This document shows, piece after piece, positions 38,141 through 64,000 of a stretch of 64,000 nucleotides of DNA; positions within the stretch are counted from its first letter, which is position 1, and each line of letters begins with the position of its first letter. Source of the stretch: Ptychodera flava (lineage: Eukaryota > Hemichordata > Enteropneusta > Ptychoderidae); contig NC_091938.1 of NCBI RefSeq assembly GCF_041260155.1, forward strand, positions 12,739,428-12,803,427. The letters run 5' to 3'. The notes beneath the pieces were generated by a model. That model searched no databases. It saw nothing but the letters and a program-made list of their open reading frames with translations, and was not told where the DNA came from. The position numbers were made by a program, and so were the translations under genes.

Positions 38141-40671
38141 GGTAGTGACTCAGGTTCGTTGACACATATTTTCAATCAAAAGTTTCACATAAAAAACGGG
38201 GTCTCACACCCAACATGTGGTACATTTTCTGTTAGGTCTATATTTGAAGAAGGTAAAAATTTTGTTTGGTAGTCAAAACATGCATTCGTATGTTTGTTTA
38301 AGTCAAAAACGTGTGATTTTGAGTTTTTTCACTTAAAAAGTATAAAAGTAAGAATTGGCAGCGCCTTGGCAGCGCCCCTAAGTGATCTGTTAACGGCACC
38401 AGACAGCTGGATATACTGGGGGGAAACCGTGTTTTGGATTTTTGAAATTCGCTTTTGTTGCACAGTGAGCCTTCGAAGTGTGAACTGTCGGATTTTGCAT
38501 AAATTAACGGCTTTTGTTCACGTTTTGTCAAGTTATCGTCCCTTCAGGGGGTTTATCAAAAATCTAAGACACGGTTTTGAAGGTCTAATCATGAAGTGTT
38601 AGCATGCGAAGAATTGGGGAAATCCGCCCACGCGTCGCCGACTTACACTCATTTGAAGGTGTGCATACATAGCAACAATCGGAACTGAGAAAATCGACGA
38701 TTTGTGTAAACGTCCCATTTTTCACACAAACTCACCGAAAAAGTCAGATTTTTGCGCGTTTAAAAAAAATTCATTCCACCTGGGTCTAGGTTAAATGTTG
38801 GGCATCAGATTGGAGAATTTCTGACTAGTCCTGAACACTAGTTCGCCTAAAAATGATGAAAATTGTGCGTAGAAACGTGAGGCTTTTCAGCGTAAGCGGT
38901 GGGTACTATTCACGGTGGTGGCAGTCCCCGGCCAGGGTGGTAGGTACCCATGCGTGTTACCAAATTCACGGAAAAGGGGGTCATCTCGGAGATTCTAGGT
39001 CCGTGAAATCGAGAAAAAGGGGTACTTTTTCAGAGTAACCTCCGAGATTAAACTAAAAGAATTTGTGAAAAACATAAATGCAAAATCCAGAAAAAGACTG
39101 ACAATGTGAAGAATAAGCAAAGAATCCTAGAAACACGAGGGACAGTAGATGATGGGAGGTGTATTGTCACACAGGAGCCAGCAGAGAACTCCAGATCCAA
39201 ACGGATAATGAAGATGATTGTGTATGAATGTGACTAAAATCAGGTGAGGACAAACATTTGTGATGTATGTACATGTAGGCCCTATACAAAGTCAACCTCC
39301 AGGGTCAACCCTGGAAGTCAACATACTAACCTCCTAGATTTCGAAAATAAGGGTATGTTTTTTACAGCTAATTTCTCCCAGATTTGCCACAAATAGGGGG
39401 TGTTTTTCTCAGAAATATTCTAGGAAAGGGGGTACTTTTCAAACTTGGGTAACGCGCATGGGTACCCACCAACCCGGGGACTGCCACCACCGGGGTACTA
39501 TTTACACGATAAACACTAGAAAGATCATTCAGGGCATAATCTGTTTGTCAAATACGTATAGCTTATTATCATATTAACTGTACACTGTTGGTAACGGTTA
39601 GAGTCTGGTTACAAGACTAGAAAAGTTTAAAAAAATACAGCCGGAATGGTTTACAGGTCTGCGTTCTGCCGACGATGCGCGTTCGCTTGCTCGCAAGCGC
39701 TCGACTTCCGGCTCATAGCCCATAATTTATGCACGTACCAATGTGAAATGGTTGTCAAGTTCATTTTAGCGCCAATTTTTGTGCCTATAGTACAGGACGT
39801 CACTTGCTTGCTTGCTTTCGAAGATGAGACGACCAACTCTCGATGCTCTAAAAAATTCTGTAGTTGAGAAGTTCAAGGAATGCGAGTAAGTCGCACTTGT
39901 TTATAGTTTTCACATGTGATCTGCTGCAGTCTTTGTGCTCACCATCAGGAATGATGCCGGGTTTTTCGTGCGCTATTTGCTATCGACTGTGACATGTACT
40001 ATTATGGTCCCGGGTATGAAACCAAAATCAACTTCAGTTACAAGTAAAAGCGATTGTTCATGACTTAAAAAAAAACGACTGAGGCGATACTCGACAGATT
40101 CGCTGATTGTAAAACTGAAACGGTGATGTGTCGCTATGCCAGCTGCGACACTCTCTTGACCACCGATAGAAATAGACCGGCACCGATCGTGAAGCGACAT
40201 TTCGCGTAGGTTGCTGTGCTCTAGACCGACATAACAGTGTCGGATTGACAATTTAAAATCTAAGTCCAAAATAGGGCTGCTGTTTTAGAACCATATTTTC
40301 CAATGAAGATTAAATAGAGTCTCTTTGGCCCCGTTTACATTTTCTACACTCTATACTGCCGGCTGTCGTCAGCCATTTGGAATTGCGTATCTTGTGAAGA
40401 CGTGCGCGCATGCGCAACATATTGCGTAAAATTTACATAATCTCCTTCAAGGTATAACGATAATGCTGACAGTAATCCGGACCGTTAAAACAAAAAAGAT
40501 AATAAAAACTCGCGCAGTGGTTAGAAGTCCGTGTTTTCACTAAAATTTCAGACATTTCCCAGTACATTGTACCTCACAGTTTTCTCTAATACAAAGATCA
40601 TATTTCAGGGGTTCAGAATATGAAATAATCACAAAATCGCTAAAATTAACCAACGAACCTGAGTCACTACC
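38141..40671. mobile_element. 2.5-kb TTAA-flanked non-autonomous element
   Basis: Exact 21-bp inverted ends (GGTAGTGACTCAGGTTCGTT plus one base) at 38141 and 40671, with TTAA directly outside on both sides. Length 2531 bp. The longest internal frames are about 100 codons and show no transposase, so it is read as non-autonomous or decayed. Its end GGTAG resembles that of the short AAGGTAG family. Another element is nested inside at 38914-39491. Confidence 0.8.
38914..39491. mobile_element. Nested 578-bp inverted-repeat element
   Basis: Ends GGTGGTGGCAGTCCCCGG and CCGGGGACTGCCACCACC are inverted repeats, continuing inward as GGTACCCATGCG / CGCATGGGTACC. The flanks are near-identical 13-bp direct repeats, GGGTACTATTCAC and GGGTACTATTTAC, likely a long target duplication. 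Internal AAGGGGGTACTTTT motifs recall the G-rich subterminal repeats of the TTA elements. Non-coding. Confidence 0.8.
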
Positions 40672-40675
40672 TTAA

Positions 40676-41164
40676 ACGAAGAGAAGTAAATTTGCCTTTC
40701 CCACGGGAACATCACCAAGCTCAGAAGTCTAACTACCTTTTTGTCGTGAAAAGTAAGGAGGGATAGAAAAACACACACAAAAGTTACACTCTGGTCTTTA
40801 AATGTAGATTTGGTGAAGCGTTTCAAGATCAATGAAAGTACATCACTGTGGTGAGTGCATCTCAAGTGAATACCCTTCCTGCACAGAGCATTTTTGCTTA
40901 ATCATGTAAATCAGAGACCTTCCTTCGATGTGCAGCTCTTCGTCTGTAGTGCGCCCTCAACGGTCAGCTTTGGTTTGCCCGAAAATTGCGTCCAAGGTAG
41001 CAAAATTTTCTCGCCGTAGCGCCTGCCCGCTCCCCGAGCTAAACTATTGCCATAGACAGCACAGGGAACAAAGTACGATAAAATCGTGCAGCCAACAAGG
41101 GCGTGTGAGGGCGTCTGACTGAGGTCATGCAATTACATTGCTCTGCCAGACATTTAAGGCAAAT
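40676..41164. other. Gene-free stretch
   Basis: A 489-bp spacer between two elements; nothing recognised. Confidence 0.5.
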
Positions 41165-41289
41165 TTAGGGAGCCGTCATATTTATGGCCTGGGGGGTCAG
41201 AGGAATCTGAGGGGGGTCACTCAAAAATCGAAAGCTACAAGGGGGGGTTGCTCAAAAGTGGAGAACAAGAAAGGGGGGCTACTCAATTT

Positions 41290-41393
41290 TTTTGACATGT
41301 ATTGAAGCATTTAGTGGAGTTACGAATTAAAACAACAATAATTTTGACATGTATTGAAGCATTTAGTGGAGTTACGAATTAATACAACAATAA
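41290..41393. repeat. 52-bp tandem duplication
   Basis: Two nearly identical units containing TTTTGACATGTATTGAAGCA and TTTAGTGGAGTTACGAATTA, inside the TTA element. Confidence 0.9.
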
Positions 41394-41446
41394 TAGTAAA
41401 GATATGTATATTCATACCCGGTATTTGTGTACACACACACACACAC

Positions 41447-41595
<149 letters not shown>

Positions 41596-42568
41596 CATAA
41601 TACAGGTGGTTCAAGTAGAAACTAAAATCTCATTACACTATGTGTTTCACGTTATTGTGATCTTCAGACGAGAATGATCAGCTATTCGACGTGGCAAGCC
41701 TTATGTTAGAGGCTAGTACTGAGTACATTTTTCAGTATTTCCTGATTAAAGATTGATATACTTGCCTGATCATTAGAGAAACGTCTGCTTTCTATATTCT
41801 ACATTGTATAGGTTACCGATAGGGGAAAATGTGTAAAGCAAGCTTATTCTGATGCTATAAAGTTTAAAACCAGTGAAGCCTTGACAACAAACCCATCTTT
41901 TATTGCAGGAAAATAATAATAAATAATAAATGTGAATAAATGTATGTCTGTCGCTATTTTTTCGGTTTCAAAAAAACATAGTTGAAATCAGTGAACTGAA
42001 ATATAAGTTTTGGAATACTGTCTCAGATTTATTTTCCTTTGAGTTTTTATACGAAAAAAAATCTGAAAAAATACTCCCCAAGTGCCACCAAATAACACCA
42101 TTTTAATCTCTATTTTTCAAAAGCTCCAATGGCAGGAGGGGGACACCCCCCTCCTGACCTCCCTCCGCGACCGCTTATGCGGTCTCCTGTGGTGCTTTCG
42201 CACCACATCTTCCCCCTCTTGAAAAAAAATCCTACAGAATAACTGCATGTCACCAGAGCACTGGATACAGACCTGTACATCAGCCCCTGCCACAGCAATT
42301 GGAACCTCCTTCCGACAAAGACCTATACCACAGGGTTTAATCAGGGTCTGTACAGGGCCTGTCGCAGCAGCAATCCATTTTACTGTATAGATATTTAACT
42401 TTCCCAATTTTTTTTTTGGGGGAGGGGGGGGTCACTCAAATTTTCTGTAGCAGAGAGGGGGGTTACTCAAACACGTCATGGTTGGCAGGGGGGTTACTCG
42501 AAATTTTGGAGTTTCTAAAGCAATTCCTCCGACCCCCCCCCAGGCCGTAAATAATGACGGCTCCCTTA

Positions 42569-43143
42569 GTGTAGGCCTAATGAGCTTACAGGTGAGTTTT
42601 AAGTCCGGACATCCACCATAGAGCAGGGATCTACCAGTACGATCATATTAGGCTCAGTGATTGTACAGAACTGACCTACTTAGCCTGTCATGCATGGTTT
42701 TGAATGCATACTTGTGAAATATGAGCTTAGGTACACTGTTACAGTACATTCTGTATATGCTTAAAACCCCGATTATTCACTGTACAATGCGAAGAAAACC
42801 CATCCAGCTGAATCGGCCGGAAAGCTGATGAAGCAACTCATATGCGTCGTAGTTGAAGTCAGCTCTACACATCGCTATGTAAGCTAAATTAAGTCAGTAA
42901 AATTAGCGACGAATAGTTGTCGAGGGCAGCTCTTCACATCGCTACATAAGCTATTATATAAATTTAGTCGGCGTTGTAAGAGGTCCGAAGTCCTTTCGTT
43001 AACCTTACCAGAGGGCGCACTCCATCGTATAGATCTCAATATGCCTCTGACTCGTTGCATGCCACTGTCTCGAAAGGTGCGGAATGACAGATTTTTTTAT
43101 TTATTTACTTATTTATTTACTTGTCTATTATTTATTTATGTAT
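42569..43143. other. Gene-free spacer between two TTA elements
   Basis: A 575-bp spacer with no gene. It ends in a TTTA-rich simple repeat (43096-43143) that adjoins the next element. Confidence 0.55.
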
Positions 43144-43146
43144 TTA

Positions 43147-44456
43147 GGAGCCGGGGGAATTGGGGGGAGGGTCACTTTTTAGAAAACAGTTCAAGGGGGA
43201 GGGTCACTTTTTATAAACCTATCTTGGGGGGAGGGTCACTTTTGACAGAAGCTGATTTTATGGCCAAAACTTTGATTGTCCGTGTGATATTTCCTGAATA
43301 GGAAATCACCAACAAAATACGTACACTATAGACCGCCATGCATGTGTGAATTGACATTTTGGTGAAATTCCAAAAATAAATTTCTTACACAACCATAGAA
43401 TTGTAACCACTCTAGTCTAATCAAGAACAATAATGTGAATAATCAAGCATACATAAATGCACAGATTTATCTAATTTTGTACTGAAAAAAAATTATTCAT
43501 AGTTTCATCATAGACCCCCATGCATAGTGAATCAACATTTTGGTGAAATTCCAAAATCAAATTTCTTGCACAACCATGGACTTGTAACCACTCTAGTCTA
43601 ATCAAGAACAATAATGTGAATAATCAAGCATACATAAATGCCCAGATTTATCTAATTTTGTACTGAAAAAAATTATTCACAGTTTCATCATAGACCCCCA
43701 TGCATAGTGAATCGACATTTTGGTGAAATTCCACAATCAAATTTCTTACACAACCATAGACTTGTAACCACTCTAGTCTAATCAAGAACATTAATATCAA
43801 TAATTAAGAGTACACAAATGCAAAGATTTACCTATTTTTGTATTGGAAAAAAACATTCATAATTTCATCATACACACCATGGATAGTGAACCAACTTTTT
43901 AGATGAAATTCAGAAATCAATTTCTTGTACACAAATGCACATTTTACTTCCCTATTCAAGCAAAGTACATTTAAATACATTATCAAACATATATAATATA
44001 CAGATATAGCCATGTTTTGTGGGGGTAAATTGTCAATAATTTGCCTGATAGACTCCATGTATTATGATTTGATATTTTTGGATGAAGCACTAAATCAGCC
44101 ACATCTTGCCTTCTTATAGTTGCACAAAATATGGTGACCCTCCCTCAAATGTATGAAATACCATATCTCTTCAAAAATTCTTGCGTGATAAATTGCGACT
44201 GTCCCTCCAAAAACACCAGCCCTCCCCTCTGTAATTTGTCCCCAACATAACAATTGAACCAATTGCTATGTAAATTAGCTGATACTGTTTTAGTTGAGAA
44301 TACCGCAGTGGTTAGGGGGGAGGGTAAAGTTTTAGAATGTCGGACAAGGGGGAGGGTCACATTTTAGACAGGAGGATAGGGGGAGGGTCACATTTTACGG
44401 TACAGGTGTGCGCGAAATTCCCCCGGCCCACCCCCCTGTAATTACTGAAGGCTCCC
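43147..44456 (+). mobile_element. Long TTA-type element with internal 180-bp repeats
   Basis: A 1310-bp element. The right end is GAAGGCTCCC followed by TTA. The left end is TTA then GGAGCC, which lacks one G and about 26 bp of the end that the right side preserves. GGGGGAGGGTCAC(A/T)TTTT motifs occur three times near the left end and twice near the right, all in one direction. Between them lies the ~180-bp tandem array. It is an inverted relative of 25859-27280. No transposase. Confidence 0.8.
43330..44060. repeat. ~180-bp tandem repeat array, inverted relative of 26472
   Basis: Four units begin near 43331, 43512, 43691 and 43870. Each contains CATTTTGGTGAAATTCC and TCTAGTCTAATCAAGAACA; the last is the most diverged. 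The motif AAATTCCAAAATCAAATTTC is the reverse complement of the matching part of the array at 26472-27250. Confidence 0.88.
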
Positions 44457-44459
44457 TTA

Positions 44460-45318
44460 CTATGTTTTAATTCGTTTATTTGTACGCTAGTTCGTCTACC
44501 TACTAATCTGACCCTATCAATAGCATATGTCAATGATAAGGCCGAGAAAATACAATAAATTGTGCTGTTCCGACCATCCGACCTACCCTATTTTTTACCT
44601 GCCTACCCTAAACTTTTAAACGCTATGTAAACACAGAAGTAAAAAAGAAGAAAAAACCCCATAAAATCACGCATTCATTACCTGGCATTTTGATTTTTGC
44701 TTGAACGAGGATGTCTTTTGTGTTTTTATTCCATTTATATGTATGTTACGTTTTTCTGGAAATGTTGTGGCCAGTGTTTGATCGCCCTGAACCCCTGAAA
44801 AATGCATACTTAAAAATAAAAATATTTTGGAAAAAAAATCCCTGCCGACCTACCTACCTTTTTTTGAAAACCATGTTATCGGAACCGCACATTTTTTTTG
44901 GCCTAATAGTAATAATATTAATTGCTACCTTTAAATATATGTTTTCATCACATTTTGTAGCAATAAAAGTGTTATACAAATACGTTTTTCATTTTTCTCA
45001 GACAAAACAAGATAAAGATGACAATAACAATAAAAATATCTAGGTATTTCTTAGTGTAGATAATTTTAAAATATAGTTTGTAAGTTGCTATGCTCATCAA
45101 TTGCAAGTTGTAACACAAAAGCGTACTCAGCTAAACTACTGATCATTCGTTCAATGCAGTGGGTCCGGTGGGAAGGTCACCTTCACCTCAATTCATAATC
45201 TGCAGTGGTTCGGCATATCATACGCACGGTTGCTTTCATACAACAATGCAGTGCCATGCAGTGAGGTCATGGGCTTGCATAGTTGGTGACGTCCTTTTTG
45301 TTGTAGCCGTACGCCACG
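44460..45318. other. Gene-free stretch upstream of the esterase
   Basis: Presumed promoter and 5' UTR region of the esterase. No TATA box is obvious. The frame at 44711-45043 is AT-rich with no recognisable domain. Confidence 0.45.
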
Positions 45319-60673
<15,355 letters not shown>

Positions 60674-61188
60674 GTAAGAAGGAGCTGTTCGACCTGGCAA
60701 TGAATGCTCGCGTGTGTTCCATGAAGATTCGGATCTCTTACGGACATTTTTCACGGCATGTTATACTGAAATCGGCTGTTTTCAGCTCCACTGCAGTGGT
60801 AGACGTGACACCAAACTGACAGAGCGCTGACAAAACCGTCAATTTTGTCCGTTTATAGCAAATGACAGATGAACAATTTAGATATGAGTACAACGGGTTG
60901 GAAAATCTATATCGTGTTTACATTTCTTGATATTTAATGATTTCTGTTCGTCATCTTTTACAAATAAACAGCGTCTTCTAACAACAAAAGCGTTTGTCAC
61001 GGTTTAATCTTGATAGAAAATGTTCAATCCAGTACTTAATATTTGTCAGCAGTGCTTCCCGTAAATTTGACTAGTCGCAAACTGGAAATGGTGCTCTGCG
61101 AACATCGCCCGTTGAATAGAGTTTGGTTGGGTCTGTTCAGCTCATGTTTGTTTTGTTCATGTATGCATGTGTCAGTGTGTGAAGAACG
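60674..61188. other. 3' region of the esterase
   Basis: Contains AATAAA at 60963-60968, 290 nt after the stop codon, a plausible poly(A) signal. Nothing else recognised. Confidence 0.5.
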
Positions 61189-61190
61189 TT

Positions 61191-61551
61191 AAGGTATAGC
61201 ATGTGCCTAGAAATCGAAAGACAAACTTTGCTCAAACTTTCCCTTACGAAACTTTAAACCATTCTCTTTCAAAATCAAGACTCAAAATTGGGGTCACCGT
61301 GCAACTTTTGGTGCTATGGAAATATATAACCTTAAATTTACCGATATTTGACATCCAAAATGGCCGCCATACCTGTTATAACTCTATGGTGACAAATTAT
61401 ATTTTCGCAAAAATAAGCCAGTGAAAACTTAAGTTACTCCATTAGCTTCAAAATGAGCCACCCCCCCTCCTCCAAGTGAAAGCCCAAAAGTGTATTAACA
61501 AATTATGAGAGTCTGAATATCTGTCCCCGAGCCTCAGTTGTATTCTACCTT
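61191..61551 (-). mobile_element. AAGGTAG-family MITE copy, inverted
   Basis: Begins AAGGTATAGCATGTGCCTAG after a TTAA and ends TGTATTCTACCTT. Internal blocks AATTGGGGTCACCGTGCAAC and AAAATGGCCGCCAT are the reverse complement of the family order. About 360 bp, near full length. Confidence 0.78.
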
Positions 61552-62596
61552 CTAATAAGGTATCGCGAAGGTGTGTCTTTTACCTGCCTAAGCAACATGT
61601 GGTACCTGCCCTGATAATGAATGTCTCAGTGCGACTTACTCCATGTACCTCGCCTCGGATCTCAGTAAAACCAGCAACTATTACCAAACTGCAAGGCCAA
61701 AAATTTAGCTGTCCGGATAGGTAGTTACTTCTTACTCTGTGGGCGCTTTGTGTGTCGCAAAATGCGTTCTCAAGACTATAAGTAACATTGATCCTGTGCG
61801 ACATGGTTGCGTAAAAACAGCGTTATCCACAGGCCCTGAAGGCTCTGTGTTTCAACTTACATCATCAATTCGTCCGAGCATGCGTACGATCATTAGAATT
61901 TTTTTTGGCATTGCCAAAAATGACGTCACCATTTTCTCTGCCTGCTCTATTAAGGGCTTTTTGTCATCCACTTATAGTCGACACGTTTTCAGAGGTCTAG
62001 CAAATATAATAGCCTTCTCAATTAGTATATATTGGCGAATATAATGCACTCGATAGCGACTTTGTCCCGCGAAGGCCGCATTTACAAAAGCTTGTTGAAT
62101 GAGGCATTCCCGGTGTGATCTGAGCTATCAGATAATGGCAAAGGGAAATACTGTTTCGAGTGGCAGGGGGTCTGAAAAAATACAGTAGCTTAAATAGACT
62201 GACTATCTTGGATGAAAAGAGAAGCAAAAATACCCTAACCACCTTAATTACTTGTAAAGTGTTTGTTGAAATGAGTATCCATGTTCCATCATGATCTTTA
62301 TGGCCGCGCGTGCCGCACCATCACTGCGTTTGTTAGTCTCAAATCTTACCCGAATATATTATTCTATTGCTCTTATGAAAATAGATATTGATTGATATGA
62401 CTGTCTCTTTCGAGAACGAGCTCATATAGAAGATAAAAAAATTACATGAAAAAATAGAATGAAAGTACCTTTTACCAGGCTGTTCATCCCCGATTGCCTG
62501 TAAACAGGTCTACTCTCACAATGGGTACCAAAGGGTTTAGACTAATCCATCGTTTTTAGAGGGTTAATGCAAACACAATATTTGAACAGTTTCCGT
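61552..62596. other. Gene-free stretch
   Basis: No gene recognised; it ends at the first base of the LTR. The five bases outside the LTR are TTCCG; the matching duplication would lie outside the window. Confidence 0.5.
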
Positions 62597-63160
62597 TGTT
62601 ATGTAGGTATTTACCCCACACTCATCATGACCTGAGTTCAATTAGTCTAGAACATTCTCAAGGTCACTGCCCTTGATGACCTCACAACCTTGAATTCAAT
62701 TAGTCATGTTTGGAATGTTCTGGAAAGTTGATTAGTTGTGTAAGGGAGATAATTTTAGAACAGTAATTAGCATGTCAATAAAAGTTCTAGATTGTTCTTA
62801 TATGCCTTTATAAAAGGGACGTGCTCAGCTTCCAGTCAGACTTTGGGATCGTGTCTCTTGTGTGTTACTAAACTCCAGCAGTAGTCATTCTCAAGACTTT
62901 TCAAGACCTTCACTGCCAACGCTGGATTTATACTGTGGACTTTGTGCAGCTGCAAGCCTGCAAGGACTGTTCATTCATCCAACTGACTGTTACAACTCTG
63001 AGACTGGAGCTTTGCCGTCCCAGCTGAGATAAGTAGTCTGTACACTTTTAAAGCTTGTACTCTATCCCTGACTTAGCAATTAGTTTTATTTTCGTAATAA
63101 ATTTTGTTTAAACGTTAACTGCTGAGTTCACCCTTTTGTTCGTTTTCTCTGCACGTAACA
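62597..63160 (+). mobile_element. 5' LTR of a Ty3/gypsy-like retrotransposon
   Basis: A 564-bp repeat bounded by TGTTA and TAACA inverted ends. It contains TATAAAA at 62809-62815 and AATAAA at 63096-63101 in the order expected for U3-R-U5, and is followed 3 nt later by a primer-binding site. The U3 part has two copies of a TTCAATTAGTC unit, each near an AACATTCT or AATGTTCT motif. The 3' LTR lies beyond the window, so age cannot be judged. Confidence 0.85.
62650..62725. promoter_or_regulatory. Heat-shock-element-like motifs in the LTR
   Basis: GAATGTTCTGGAA at 62713-62725 fits the alternating three-box heat-shock element exactly (GAA, two bases, TTC, two bases, GAA). A two-box version, GAACATTC, lies at 62650-62657. 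Both are upstream of the TATA box. Binding is inferred, not shown. Confidence 0.45.
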
Positions 63161-63163
63161 AAT

Positions 63164-63181
63164 TGGGGGCTCGTCCGGGAG
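63164..63181 (+). other. Primer-binding site, tRNA-Pro type
   Basis: TGGGGGCTCGTCCGGGAG matches the tRNA-Pro primer-binding site known from murine-type retroviruses at 17 of 18 positions. It starts 3 nt after the LTR, as expected for minus-strand priming. Confidence 0.85.
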
Positions 63182-63262
63182 ACGAATATTTTGAGCCGTT
63201 TGACAACATTTTGCCTACCTTTTCAAAACTACTTTACACTGTGAACTCAGCGAAATTCAATC

Positions 63263-63784
63263 ATGGCGGAATTCAAGCCAGACGAATTTATGGATGACCT
63301 CGATCAGGACACATTTAATTCCCTCAGAAAAGACAACCTCATAGCACTGGCAAATTTCCTTAAAGTAGATGTCAAAAGATCTATGCGCAAGCGGGAAATA
63401 CAGTTCAAGATTGCAAAACATTTAGTTAATTCTGGCCATTTTGAGGAGTCTGCCTTAAAAGATTATGAGCCTGAGTCTTCCTTCGAACTCAAAAAATTAG
63501 AATTAGAAATACAGGCAGATTTGGAGCTTAAGAAAATGGAATTAGAAAAGGAAATGAAAGAAAAAGAATTGCAAATGGAAGAAAGACAGAAAGAAAAAGA
63601 AAGGCAGGAAAGATTAGAAATGGAAGAAAGACAGAGAGAAAAAGAATTGCGATTAGAAGAACAGCGATTACAGGTAGAAATAAAACGTTTAGAGCTTGGA
63701 CAGTCAGGAAAATTCTTCCCTTCAGACAAGTTGACATCACTAGCATTTCAGGTTAGTTCCCCCTTTCCAAGAAAAGGATGTTGA
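63263..63784 (+). CDS. Gag-like protein, N-terminal part
   Basis: Starts at an ATG 82 nt after the primer-binding site. The first ~75 residues are an acidic globular segment. Residues about 76-150 are a strongly charged Glu/Lys/Arg-rich heptad region, surely a coiled coil. The frame closes at 63784, about 30 nt after the point where the downstream capsid-type frame takes over, so this copy has a frame change near 63740-63760. The gene encodes the structural protein that packages retrotransposon RNA. No codon correction is attempted here. Confidence 0.72.
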   Translation: MAEFKPDEFMDDLDQDTFNSLRKDNLIALANFLKVDVKRSMRKREIQFKIAKHLVNSGHFEESALKDYEPESSFELKKLELEIQADLELKKMELEKEMKEKELQMEERQKEKERQERLEMEERQREKELRLEEQRLQVEIKRLELGQSGKFFPSDKLTSLAFQVSSPFPRKGC

Positions 63785-64000
63785 CAAATATTTTCTCCAT
63801 TTTGAGAAAATTGCTCAGAGTCTGAATTGGCCTAAGGAGTCCTGGTCTATGCTTTTGCAGAGTGCTTTGGTGGGTAAAGCCAGAGAAATTTACATTCAGT
63901 TGTCAGTAGAGCAGGCTTCAAATTATGATTCTGTGAAGGAATTAATTCTCAAGGGTTATGAGTTGGTGCCTGAAGCGTACCGTCAGAAATTTAGGGATTG
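63753..64000 (+). CDS. Gag capsid-like segment in another frame, runs off window
   Basis: Open without a stop from 63753 to the window end in the +1 frame relative to the upstream part. The composition and layout (several short helices, conserved Trp, and a Leu-Val-Pro-Glu-type motif near the end) resemble the SCAN-like capsid domain of some Ty3/gypsy elements, the group from which vertebrate SCAN domains derive. Protease, polymerase and integrase would lie beyond the window. Confidence 0.65.

Noticed and set aside
42117..42407. Overlapping minus-strand frames inside the TTA element at 41168
   Set aside because: Low similarity to any protein and located in a non-autonomous element; not a transposase.
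63463..63746. Minus-strand frames rich in Ser/Phe/Leu
   Set aside because: Antisense of the Gag coiled-coil region.

Overview
The window looks like nuclear DNA of an invertebrate animal. It has a spliced gene with GT-AG introns, intronless rhodopsin-like receptor genes, abundant microsatellites, many MITE-like elements and a Ty3/gypsy-type LTR retrotransposon. The repeat style and the receptor expansion would fit an invertebrate deuterostome such as a hemichordate, echinoderm or lancelet. That is an inference from style; a lophotrochozoan is not excluded.

From 1 to 25 kb the window is gene-poor. It holds three single-exon, seven-transmembrane receptor genes of one divergent family: 2698-3702 (-), 9828-10772 (+) and 23659-24744 (-). 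All three keep the TM3-ECL2 cysteine pair and share an ECL2 signature (WNxY, then an acidic [ED]DF[FI]C). All three have lost the usual class A switch residues: no Arg in the DRY position, no Asn in the NPxxY position. A possible relic of a fourth receptor (TM5 region) lies just upstream of the second gene. A 424-bp foldback starts 6 nt after the stop codon of the third.

From 25 to 45 kb there is no convincing gene. The region is a mosaic of non-autonomous DNA elements: three long TTA-flanked elements with G-rich subterminal repeats, two of which carry the same ~180-bp tandem repeat in opposite orientation; a 2.5-kb TTAA-flanked element with another element nested inside it; and a 570-bp near-perfect palindrome.

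From 45.3 to 60.7 kb lies a secreted cholinesterase-like carboxylesterase on the + strand. I reconstruct eight exons and 586 codons. The Ser-Glu-His triad, the HGGG oxyanion hole and the three family disulfides are all present. Its first coding exon is split by a 1262-bp TTA-flanked element (45605-46866). Removing the element with one TTA restores the frame exactly. The element's own ends also supply a GT donor and an AG acceptor that would splice it out in frame. Introns 2, 5 and 6 are full of further elements, including four TTAA-type insertions end to end and a tandem array carrying repeated DR1-like nuclear-receptor motifs.

From 61 kb to the end there is repeat-rich intergenic DNA and then the 5' part of a Ty3/gypsy-like retrotransposon: an LTR with a TATA box, a poly(A) signal and heat-shock-type motifs, a tRNA-Pro primer-binding site, and a gag region that changes reading frame and runs off the window.
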